Source: JBHHYN01 sp046757565
GTDB lineage: Bacteria > Pseudomonadota > Gammaproteobacteria > Eutrophobiales > Eutrophobiaceae
Direction: 5' to 3'
DNA length: 12,943 nt
Assembly (NCBI GenBank): GCA_046757565.1
Contig: JBHHYN010000081.1
Coordinates: 1 to 12,943 of the forward strand
Each line of letters begins with the position of its first letter. Position 1 is the first letter of the stretch. The position numbers and the translations under genes were made by a program. Positions 6,851 to 12,943 of the stretch are shown here, in pieces. The notes under the pieces were generated by a model. That model did not search any database. It was not told where the DNA came from and saw only the letters and a program-made list of their open reading frames with translations.

Positions 6851-6864
6851 TTGATCCCGATCAA
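6851..6864. promoter_or_regulatory. FNR/ANR/DNR-type box
   Basis: TTGATCCCGATCAA matches the FNR-family consensus TTGAT-N4-ATCAA at all ten defined positions, and the flanking A and T extend the symmetry to 16 bases. Regulators of this family respond to low oxygen or NO. For a class II FNR promoter (box centred at -41.5) transcription would start near 6899, with only a weak -10 (TACTGT, 6888-6893). The stronger predicted promoter lies further downstream at 6936-6963, so the mode of action on the DUF1302 gene is open. Confidence 0.6.
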
Positions 6865-6922
6865 TTTCATTAACTTCAGAGATCGGTTACTGTTTAAGTG
6901 CCGGTACCCGACAGGAATAAAT

Positions 6923-6963
6923 ATACGCATGCGTATTGACAATATGGTAGTCATCGATCTAAT
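6923..6963 (+). promoter_or_regulatory. Promoter of the DUF1302 gene with overlapping palindrome
   Basis: TTGACA (6936-6941, perfect) and TCTAAT (6958-6963, five of six) are separated by 16 bases, which predicts a start near 6970 and a 5' leader of about 100 bases. A perfect 14-base palindrome ATACGCATGCGTAT (6923-6936) ends on the first base of the -35 box and could hold an activator or repressor dimer. The leader has small hairpins (7008-7019 and 7018-7047) and ends in a strong ribosome site. Confidence 0.55.
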
Positions 6964-7069
6964 CTAGAAGTTAAGTCTATTAAAATATTTAGCTTTCAGT
7001 GAGTTATGTTGGCTCCAACAGGGGAGCGGAACCGGCGATTGGCCTGTCACTATTCGGGGAGGGTAAAGT

Positions 7070-9277
7070 GTGAAGACAATATCTGAGATTTGGCGAACAC
7101 CTGAGTTAATCCTGCTTGCAACCGGCGTTTTCCTGTGTGGCAGTCTCTCTGTGAGCTATGCCTATACCACAAAAGACGGCAGTTTCACCCTCCATGGGTT
7201 CGTCGATAACACCACCCATCAGCGTATCGGCGCGCGTGCCGGTCTGTCGAAAATGCGCAACCGGGGACAACTCGAATTTTCCAAGATGTTCCGGCCTATC
7301 GGACCTTTTTCGGAAATATCCATAAGCGGTACGCTACGCGCCACCTACGATGCCGCCTATGATCTGAATGATGATGAATACGGTGATCAGTCCGGCGGTT
7401 CGGTCAGTTTCGAGAGCCAGGGTGGCCCGGCGTTGGGATTGCCGGCCTCGGTACCTTGGGGAGCTACGGCGAATCCGGCCCTGGGTCCGGTAGTACTGCC
7501 CGCTACCAACCCTTTTGTAACGATGGATCCCAATGTCCTGAACGGATTTTTCCTCGGTCCGAACGGGGGAACGAATCCCAACCAGGGATTGAAGATACTG
7601 GGCAGTGAGTCGTTTTCCGCATCCGGCGGCAACCCCGGTTTCGGTGGCATCCAGCTCGCCTATCCGACCCGGCCCTGTAACGTCGACCGGCGCGGTTGCA
7701 TCGCCGGCTACATGGATGACACCGAGAATGACCTGCGTTTCCCCGAGTTCAATGCCCGCCAGGACTGGCTGCGTGAAATCTATATCGATGCGACCCTCCC
7801 CCTCAATAACGGGGATGAGGTGAATTTCCGCATCGGCCGCCAGCAAGTAGTCTGGGGCCGTACCGATCTGTTCCGGGTACTGGACCAGATCAATCCCATC
7901 GATTTCTCCATACAGAACATCTATGAAGAGTTTGAGGACAGCCGTATTCCCCTGGGGATTTTCTCGGCCGAATACCGCGCCGGGGCGACCGGTCCCTTTG
8001 ACGATCTCAACTTCCAGTTTATCTGGAAGTTCGAGAAGTTCCGGCCCGCCACCCTGGGCCAGGGCGGCGAACCCTACAGTATCCTGGACGCGGGCAATCT
8101 GTTCCGCGCCCTCTCCACCTGCTGGAACTTTGGCTGTACGGTGGGGAACTTCGCGCCGAATTCGAGCAATGCCCTTTCATTTAATCCACCATTCGGTCCC
8201 GGTGTACCGGCCTTGCCGCCGACTTTCGCCGGTTTTGGGGGGGGGAATGCAACCGGACTGCTGGCGACTACATTTCCCTCACATTTTATAGGTATCCGCC
8301 AGGCCAACTTGCCTGATAGCCGTAATGAATTCGGCGTAAAACTGGAGGGGGTGTATAAGGACGTTGGCTTCTCATTGAACGCGTTGTACTTTCACCAGCA
8401 ACTGCCGTCGTTGCATGGCGGCTCTGCCGGACCGCCGACGATCAATGGCTTCCTGTCGCAGACCGGCACCGTGACCAGTGCCGCGGGGCTGCTCCCTCCG
8501 GGTGGCGTACCCGGTTTTATCTCGCCCACCGGTGAGACCTTCGGTACGACACAAGTACGCCCCTATCTCATCGCCTTCGATATCAATTTTCCACAGGTGG
8601 TTCTGCTGGGGGCCTCGGCGGATATCTATGTGGAGCCGATCAAGTCCGCCTTCCGCATCGAGGTGGCCCATACCAACGGCGAGGAGTTTGCCAATACCCT
8701 GCAGCCATCGCTGTTTTCCCGGTCCCGGGTCATACGCTGGGTGGTTGGCTGGGACCGGAACACCTTCATCCGCTTTCTGAACCCGAACCGCGCCTTTCTG
8801 ATCTCGGCGCAGGCCTTCGGTCAGCACCTGCTGGATCACCAGCTCATCAAGACCCCGGGGGGCGCCGCCGGTATGCCCGACTGGAAGAATAACTACATTG
8901 CCACCTTGCTGTTCCAGGGATTTTACCGGAACGACCGGGTCCAGCCCCGGATCCTGAGCGCCTGGGACGTGCGCGCGCGGGCGGTTGTGGTTGGCCCGTC
9001 GGTTGACTGGCTGATTACCGATCACTGGCGGTTGACTGCCGGCGCCAATTTCAAATTCGGCCGTTCGAAGAATGAATTCGATGATGTCCGGGCCGGCAAC
9101 CAGGTCCCGCCGTTTACCGATCCGGCCGAAGGCACTCCGGGGGCGGGGACGTTACCGGTGGGACAATCGATCAATCGAATCGGCGGTATCGCTCCACTGG
9201 GCAACTTCCGCGCCGGTCCCATCGGCGCGGCACAGGACGAGGACGAGTTCCAGATCACGCTGCGCTTTCGTTTCTGA
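7070..9277 (+). CDS. DUF1302-family outer-membrane beta-barrel protein
   Basis: The 735-residue protein starts with GTG at 7070, supported by GGGGAGGG (7056-7063) six bases upstream. A signal peptide of about 31 residues ends in SYA. The mature protein opens with the DUF1302-like LHGFVDNTTHQR and GLSKMRNRGQLEFSKMF. It carries the family's GRQQVVWGRTDLFRVLDQINPID segment in the first half and ends ITLRFRF, an outer-membrane insertion signal. Gly/Pro-rich loops interrupt the strands. DUF1302 proteins are predicted barrels often linked to handling of hydrophobic substrates, commonly beside DUF1329 proteins; none is present here. The role, probably passage of a hydrophobic compound or outer-membrane structure, is inferred. 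The FNR box and palindrome upstream suggest oxygen-linked and ligand-linked control. Confidence 0.85.
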   Translation: MKTISEIWRTPELILLATGVFLCGSLSVSYAYTTKDGSFTLHGFVDNTTHQRIGARAGLSKMRNRGQLEFSKMFRPIGPFSEISISGTLRATYDAAYDLNDDEYGDQSGGSVSFESQGGPALGLPASVPWGATANPALGPVVLPATNPFVTMDPNVLNGFFLGPNGGTNPNQGLKILGSESFSASGGNPGFGGIQLAYPTRPCNVDRRGCIAGYMDDTENDLRFPEFNARQDWLREIYIDATLPLNNGDEVNFRIGRQQVVWGRTDLFRVLDQINPIDFSIQNIYEEFEDSRIPLGIFSAEYRAGATGPFDDLNFQFIWKFEKFRPATLGQGGEPYSILDAGNLFRALSTCWNFGCTVGNFAPNSSNALSFNPPFGPGVPALPPTFAGFGGGNATGLLATTFPSHFIGIRQANLPDSRNEFGVKLEGVYKDVGFSLNALYFHQQLPSLHGGSAGPPTINGFLSQTGTVTSAAGLLPPGGVPGFISPTGETFGTTQVRPYLIAFDINFPQVVLLGASADIYVEPIKSAFRIEVAHTNGEEFANTLQPSLFSRSRVIRWVVGWDRNTFIRFLNPNRAFLISAQAFGQHLLDHQLIKTPGGAAGMPDWKNNYIATLLFQGFYRNDRVQPRILSAWDVRARAVVVGPSVDWLITDHWRLTAGANFKFGRSKNEFDDVRAGNQVPPFTDPAEGTPGAGTLPVGQSINRIGGIAPLGNFRAGPIGAAQDEDEFQITLRFRF

Positions 9278-9316
9278 CATTGCAGCGGGGCCCGCCCGGG
9301 TAATAACGGGTTGGTG

Positions 9317-9338
9317 AGCGGCTTTATGTCGTGCCGCT
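9317..9338. terminator. Hairpin between convergent DUF1302 and HpaB-like genes
   Basis: AGCGGC (9317-9322) and GCCGCT (9333-9338) form a six-bp GC stem with a ten-base loop in the 92-base convergent gap. Its position fits a shared transcript-end structure, but no U-tract is present on either strand. Confidence 0.35.
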
Positions 9339-9369
9339 GGCGCTTCGGTCTTTGTGCCACAGCTTGTCT

Positions 9370-10872
9370 TCAGCCGGCCAGTTCCCGCTTCCTCGCCTGC
9401 AGTTCTTCCCTGCCGGGGACATCATAACCATCCATGATACCGCCGACGATGGCGTCGAAATCCTGCCAAGGCGCCTCGCGGTAACTGTGGTTGCGGATTA
9501 TAAATGCGGCGCCGGCGTAGAATTTCTCATACTGTTGGTGGCGCCCGGCAAACTCGGAGCCGACCAGGTCCCAGGCGAGTTTGAACAGCTTGATGCGCTC
9601 GAGCGCGCTCATCTGTGGCGTCTGCCAGTATTTCTCGAAGTCCTCCCGCAGTGCTTCGTTGAGCATGGTGTCGACGCTGGCCGGCATCTGAAAGACGCCG
9701 CCACCGCACAGTTCCCTGAGCTTGTCGACGAGGGCCGAATAACTCTGTGTACAGAAGTTCAATGCGGCGTACATGTAGCGCCGGTTGAAGCAGACATAAC
9801 CCTCTTTGCCACCGGGCCACTCCTCATAGTCCTGGATCTGGCCGGCGATCATTGCCGCCAGGCAGGCCTCCTGTGCTGCCAAGTCGCCCAGGGTCTCACG
9901 CACGGCCGGCACTTGGTCGGCACCCGTCGACTGCGTGACACGGCTGCATAGACCCACCAGCAGACGCAACTTGGAGAGGAAGCGCACGTTGGCCTGATGG
10001 TTGCCAAAACAGTGCCCCGGTGTCTGAATGTAGATGCCCCGTGCGCGGTCCGGATCATCCAGTACAAACACCCGCTCCCACGGCACCTTGACGTTGTCGC
10101 ACATGACCATCGAATCGGTCTCGTCGTAGCGGTAGGTGAGGGGCGCATCGAATTCGTTGCGGGCGTTCTTTTCGATCGGTTGGCGCGACCACAGGGTGAC
10201 GCCCGGATCGTTTACCCTGATAGCGCAGGTTACCGCTTCTTTCGACTGGTTCGGCGCCAAGGGCAACAGGTTGCCGATCCAGATCTCGTCACAGAACACC
10301 CCGGCCGTGGCCAGCATCTTCATGCCCGAGATAATAATACCGTCGTCCTTCTCGTCCACAACACGCAGGGTCGGGACGGGCAGGTTCTGCTTTTCATAGA
10401 ATTCCGGATTGCGCGCCGCCTGGGGCGGCAGCACGGCATAGGTAGAGTAGATATCATTCGCCCGCATGTAGTGGTAATGGTTGACGAGGTTGTCGCCGAA
10501 ACCTCTTTGTCCATCATCAAACATCTCAGGCTTCATGGACATGCCGGTAACAAACGATGAGACATGATCGTAGGAGCGCCCGATCATGCCGTAGGTCATA
10601 TCGGCGATCTTCCGGTGCGCCTGCATACGCCGCTGCAGGTCTTCACGGCAGGTAGGGCGCAGATAGTACATGCTGTACCATTCCCCATTCTCCTGAAAGG
10701 CCATGGTATCGCGTATCGACGGCTCAGCCTTCATGTCATACATGGCTGCTATGGTACTGGCGGCATTTTTAAAGGCGGGATGGGTGGTCACGTCCTCAAC
10801 GCGCTCGCCACCGATATAGATAACGCGCCCGTCGCGCAGGCCTTGCAGATGTTCTTTGCCCGACTTTAACAT
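9370..10872 (-). CDS. HpaB-family FADH2-dependent aromatic monooxygenase-like protein
   Basis: This 500-residue protein belongs to the 4-hydroxyphenylacetate 3-hydroxylase (HpaB) family. Relatives take reduced flavin from a separate reductase (HpaC) and oxygen to hydroxylate phenols; the family also contains 4-hydroxybutyryl-CoA dehydratases. The N-terminal domain includes TYGMIGRSYDH (about 93-103) and NDIYSTYAVLPPQAAR (139-154), followed by a C-terminal helical domain. By my alignment from memory with Thermus HpaB (Arg100, Tyr104, His142), Arg99 is kept but the Tyr and His positions read His103 and Tyr145. The substrate or chemistry may therefore differ. No flavin reductase gene is in the window. 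GGAGGAG (10878-10884) lies five bases before the start, a strong site. It stands alone, converging on the DUF1302 gene. Confidence 0.88.
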   Translation of the reverse strand: MLKSGKEHLQGLRDGRVIYIGGERVEDVTTHPAFKNAASTIAAMYDMKAEPSIRDTMAFQENGEWYSMYYLRPTCREDLQRRMQAHRKIADMTYGMIGRSYDHVSSFVTGMSMKPEMFDDGQRGFGDNLVNHYHYMRANDIYSTYAVLPPQAARNPEFYEKQNLPVPTLRVVDEKDDGIIISGMKMLATAGVFCDEIWIGNLLPLAPNQSKEAVTCAIRVNDPGVTLWSRQPIEKNARNEFDAPLTYRYDETDSMVMCDNVKVPWERVFVLDDPDRARGIYIQTPGHCFGNHQANVRFLSKLRLLVGLCSRVTQSTGADQVPAVRETLGDLAAQEACLAAMIAGQIQDYEEWPGGKEGYVCFNRRYMYAALNFCTQSYSALVDKLRELCGGGVFQMPASVDTMLNEALREDFEKYWQTPQMSALERIKLFKLAWDLVGSEFAGRHQQYEKFYAGAAFIIRNHSYREAPWQDFDAIVGGIMDGYDVPGREELQARKRELAG

Positions 10873-11032
10873 GTCGTCTCCTCCGGGTTTTGCTTTACAT
10901 CGAATTGGTAATCGAAAACAGAATTTCCCTGTGCTCCCTGAATCTTTTATGATATTGATATCGAGTAGCCTAATTAAATCACCTTAACACGGCAAGCGCC
11001 TCACCGAACCTGACAGCGGAGCAAAGCGAGAC

Positions 11033-11236
11033 ATGAGCGGGATTATCCTCTACGATGCAGCCGATAGCCCCTGTAGACGCCGTACGCGAATGTGCCTGCT
11101 GGAGAAAAGTTAATACTTTGAAGTCCACAAACGTACTGGAAATCGATTCTATAGCAAATTCGCACGTAAGGGTTTAATGGAACCGAAGAACAATGGATTA
11201 ATAACCATCGACCATTTCCCACTTAAATTAATATAA
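11033..11236 (+). pseudogene. Glutathione S-transferase N-terminal domain remnant
   Basis: From ATG at 11033 the frame reads MSGIILYDAADSPCRRRT then RMCLLEKS, the beta1-alpha1 segment of a GST thioredoxin-like domain (typical pattern LYD-x-SPC-RRVR-x-CLLEKG). A TAA follows at 11111-11113, where GSTs have a hydrophobic residue such as Leu. After it the same frame continues YFEVHKRTGNRFYS to a second stop at 11234-11236, including EPKNNGLITIDHF, which resembles the GST stretch NPxGLVPTLxHxG. The rest of a roughly 220-residue GST, including the whole C-terminal helical domain, is missing. It appears to be a decayed gene directly before the racemase-superfamily gene. The remaining 10873-11032 gap shows no convincing gene or promoter. 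Confidence 0.6.
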
Positions 11237-11248
11237 AGGAATCGAACT

Positions 11249-12025
11249 ATGGATAACTATCAAGTGGCACGCCGCGCCAGAATAGGTGTGGTCATCCCGT
11301 CCACCAATACCGGCGTTGAATACGATTTGCAGAAATTCGCTCTGGATGGTGTCAGCTGGCACCCGTCCCGTTTCTGGATTGAGCTTCGCGACTGGTCCGA
11401 TGAAGCAGAAAAAACCGGTGAAGATATCGATAACATCTTTGAGCAATTTCTGGGGCTGCTTCGGGATGAACTGCCCCTGGCGATCCGTGATGTGTTGAGC
11501 GCCAAGATCACCCATCTGATGCTGGGTATGTCGGCGGAGACATTCTGGGGAGGTGAACAAGGCAGTATCGATTTCGAAAAACGTATCAGAGATCAAATCG
11601 GTGATATCGGATTGACTTCCGGATCGAGGGCCTGCCGGGAAGCGCTGGAGTGTTTCCGTGCAAAAAAGATCTCTGTTATCTGTCCCTATCCACCGGTGGG
11701 AGAAAAACACGTACGCCAATATTTCACTGAAATCGGTTATGAAGTGAAAGGGTGTAAGGGTTTGTGCTCACCGTCCGCAACCGCTATCGCAGAAACTACT
11801 ATATCGGAAGTAATGGAAGCAGTCCGGGAAGTAGACGGTGATGATGTGGATGTGATCGTCCAGGCGGGCACCAATTTATCCACGGTTGATATCTTCCCGA
11901 TATTGGAACATGTCCTGGGTAAGCCCATGATCTCCATCAATGTCGCCAATGTCTGGCATGCACTGCGTGCCTGCGGTATTAATGACAGAATTACCGGCAA
12001 GGGACGTTTGCTGGAAGAGTTTTAA
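11249..12025 (+). CDS. Maleate isomerase / arylmalonate decarboxylase-superfamily protein (Asp/Glu racemase fold)
   Basis: The 258-residue cytoplasmic protein follows the arylmalonate decarboxylase/maleate isomerase layout. It has an N-terminal RIGVVIPSTNTGVEYD, a first active-site loop LGMSAETFWGG (92-102), KKISVICPYPPVGE in the middle, a second loop QAGTNLSTVD (205-214), LGKPMISINVANVWHALR and a C-terminal GKGRLLEEF. Family enzymes use one or two cysteines for proton transfer. Here neither loop has one: the position of arylmalonate decarboxylase Cys188 falls on Ala206/Gly207, and the first loop has Gly-Met-Ser. It is therefore a cysteine-free subfamily and its reaction should not be assigned. 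AAAGGA (11235-11240) is 8 bases before ATG and overlaps the end of the GST remnant. Confidence 0.85.
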   Translation: MDNYQVARRARIGVVIPSTNTGVEYDLQKFALDGVSWHPSRFWIELRDWSDEAEKTGEDIDNIFEQFLGLLRDELPLAIRDVLSAKITHLMLGMSAETFWGGEQGSIDFEKRIRDQIGDIGLTSGSRACREALECFRAKKISVICPYPPVGEKHVRQYFTEIGYEVKGCKGLCSPSATAIAETTISEVMEAVREVDGDDVDVIVQAGTNLSTVDIFPILEHVLGKPMISINVANVWHALRACGINDRITGKGRLLEEF

Positions 12026-12065
12026 GCGTTAGCTTGGGCTTATGTTAACCCTCAACGGAGGTGAA

Positions 12066-12131
12066 GGGGGCATTCTTGTTTTCTGTCTTATCTACCGTTC
12101 GTTACCGAGGATAGAAAACAAGAATGCCCCC
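12066..12131. repeat. Long palindromic (REP-like) hairpin element
   Basis: Bases 12066-12087 pair with 12110-12131 over 22 positions, with 21 Watson-Crick pairs and one G-U, around a 22-base loop. The outer ends are GGGGGCATTC and GAATGCCCCC. It begins about 40 bases after the racemase-superfamily gene, between convergent genes. GGGG/CCCC-ended palindromes of this size resemble extragenic elements moved by RAYT (Y1 REP-associated) transposases. A terminator function is possible, but only GTTT follows the stem. Confidence 0.6.
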
Positions 12132-12199
12132 GTTTCCCTAATTTGCATCCGCAAGCTGGAGGAGCACTGCATCATGGTATGTCACAGTCAGGGTAATAT

Positions 12200-12355
12200 C
12201 TACAGCATTTCCACTTTTTCAGTCAATTCGGCAATTATCATCTGACGAGTCTGATTGAGTGCGGTCTGTGCATTGCGCTCTATCTCATTGTCCAATCCCT
12301 GTGCGTCTGCTATCAGTAGTCTTGTATGTCTCGAGAATGGTCCTTCAGTCCAGGT
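12200..12355 (-). other. Open in-frame continuation after the amber codon of the small exported protein
   Basis: After the TAG at 12356-12358 the same frame stays open for 51 codons and then ends at TAG 12200-12202. The translation starts TWTEGPFSRHTR and continues LLIADAQGLDNEIER, NAQTALNQTRQ, MIIAELTEKVEML, a charged amphipathic-helix-like pattern. A single C-to-T change (CAG to TAG) would explain the interruption. It could be the severed 3' end of the gene, a readthrough extension, or chance. Confidence 0.4.
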
Positions 12356-12751
12356 CTATGCGGTCGGCTTCCAGCTACCATCTTGCTGCCGGGCCATATC
12401 CGTATAGATCTTCCCCATGATGAGTTCGCGATCACCGTTTGGCAGGTCACGGGCAACGGCCCAGATGGACGTATGTATCGCATCTGTACCATTGATGCTG
12501 ATGTCGAGTGTCTTGATCTGATAGTCATCAAAACCCTGGGTATGTAACGAAGACCATGTGCCCTCAAGGAATACTTGCGTAGATGCATGGTTAGCAGATT
12601 CGGAAGCCGACTGTAGTTCATCTTGCTGCAACACTGCTTCGTTGTTGAATTGCGGCCGGGCTACTCGGACTGCTGTTAATTGGAAGACACCCATAACAGC
12701 AATGACTATACTCATACCGATAAGTAGGTTGGTTTTTGCGATCTTGTTCAT
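12356..12751 (-). CDS. Small membrane-anchored or exported protein of unknown function, possibly truncated
   Basis: This 131-residue protein has a Lys-containing N-terminus (MNKIAKTNL) and one hydrophobic segment at about residues 9-28 (LLIGMSIVIAVMGVFQLTAV), either an uncleaved anchor or a signal sequence. A polar region of about 100 residues follows, probably periplasmic, containing VFLEGTWSSLHTQGFDDYQI and WAVARDLPNGDRELIMGKIY. I recognise no family. AAGGGG (12759-12764) seven bases before ATG supports a real gene. The reading frame meets TAG after WKPTA and continues open for 51 more codons, so the ancestral protein may have been 183 residues. It converges on the plus-strand racemase-superfamily gene across the palindromic element. 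Confidence 0.6.
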   Translation of the reverse strand: MNKIAKTNLLIGMSIVIAVMGVFQLTAVRVARPQFNNEAVLQQDELQSASESANHASTQVFLEGTWSSLHTQGFDDYQIKTLDISINGTDAIHTSIWAVARDLPNGDRELIMGKIYTDMARQQDGSWKPTA

Positions 12752-12832
12752 TGCACTGCCCCTTTAGTTTTGTTGGTGTAGAAATAACAACTGTTGGGGG
12801 GGAAGTGTGCCCCAAACCATTAGGCCCGGGTA

Positions 12833-12851
12833 GTATTAAACGGTATTAAAC
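12833..12851. repeat. Direct repeat GTATTAAAC x2 upstream of the small exported gene
   Basis: GTATTAAAC occurs at 12833-12841 and again at 12843-12851, a 10-base period, about 85 bases upstream of the minus-strand start at 12751. It may be a promoter-proximal regulator site. A G-run hairpin (TTGGGG with CCCCAA, about 12795-12815) lies closer to the gene. The remaining bases to 12943 show no gene. Confidence 0.3.
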
Positions 12852-12943
12852 ATGGATAACGTATTGAATAAAAAGATAAATCTTCCATATTGACACTCCA
12901 GGATTTAAACTAAGAAGTACTTCCTGTTAAAGAGTTCTAGTTA

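Noticed and set aside
12042..12245. 67-codon plus-strand frame after the racemase-superfamily gene
   Set aside because: It runs through both arms of the palindromic element, so its openness reflects that repeat, and no family is recognisable.

Overview
The window looks like a chromosomal segment of a Gram-negative gammaproteobacterium. The evidence is two outer-membrane beta-barrel proteins (a TonB-dependent receptor and a DUF1302 protein) that both end in aromatic residues, strong Shine-Dalgarno sites, a perfect FNR-family box and moderately high GC. The exact taxon cannot be fixed from sequence alone.

Layout. Bases 1-51 are the 3' end of a tRNA-Lys(CUU). It is followed by a roughly 280-base non-coding stretch with a run of small hairpins, several with GGA in the loop. 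On the minus strand, from 4876 down to 333, lie a GntR/FCD regulator, a signal-less NMT1/THI5-type periplasmic-binding-fold protein and a large TonB-dependent receptor. The AT-rich divergent spacer 4877-5215 holds promoters and palindromic operator candidates. On the plus strand follow a hemerythrin-like protein and a tandem-GNAT acetyltransferase, probably one operon, then a spacer with an FNR-type box, a palindrome overlapping a -35 box and a good sigma70 promoter, and then the DUF1302 outer-membrane protein. An HpaB-type flavin monooxygenase faces it convergently on the minus strand. A broken glutathione S-transferase remnant sits just upstream of a maleate isomerase/arylmalonate decarboxylase-superfamily gene on the plus strand. 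The right end carries a 66-base palindromic element and a small exported protein gene on the minus strand with an in-frame amber codon and an open continuation.

How the genes may work together (inference): the regulator, PBP-fold protein, HpaB-like oxygenase, racemase-superfamily protein, GST remnant and two outer-membrane barrels have the composition of an uptake-and-degradation locus for a small organic, perhaps aromatic or hydrophobic, acid. The hemerythrin/acetyltransferase pair and the FNR box add an oxygen- or NO-responsive element. Several family members lack expected key residues: no cysteine at either catalytic site of the racemase-superfamily protein, an exchanged Tyr/His pair in the HpaB-like protein, and Asp replaced by Cys in the FCD metal site. 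This points to divergent subfamilies whose reactions cannot be read off the family names.
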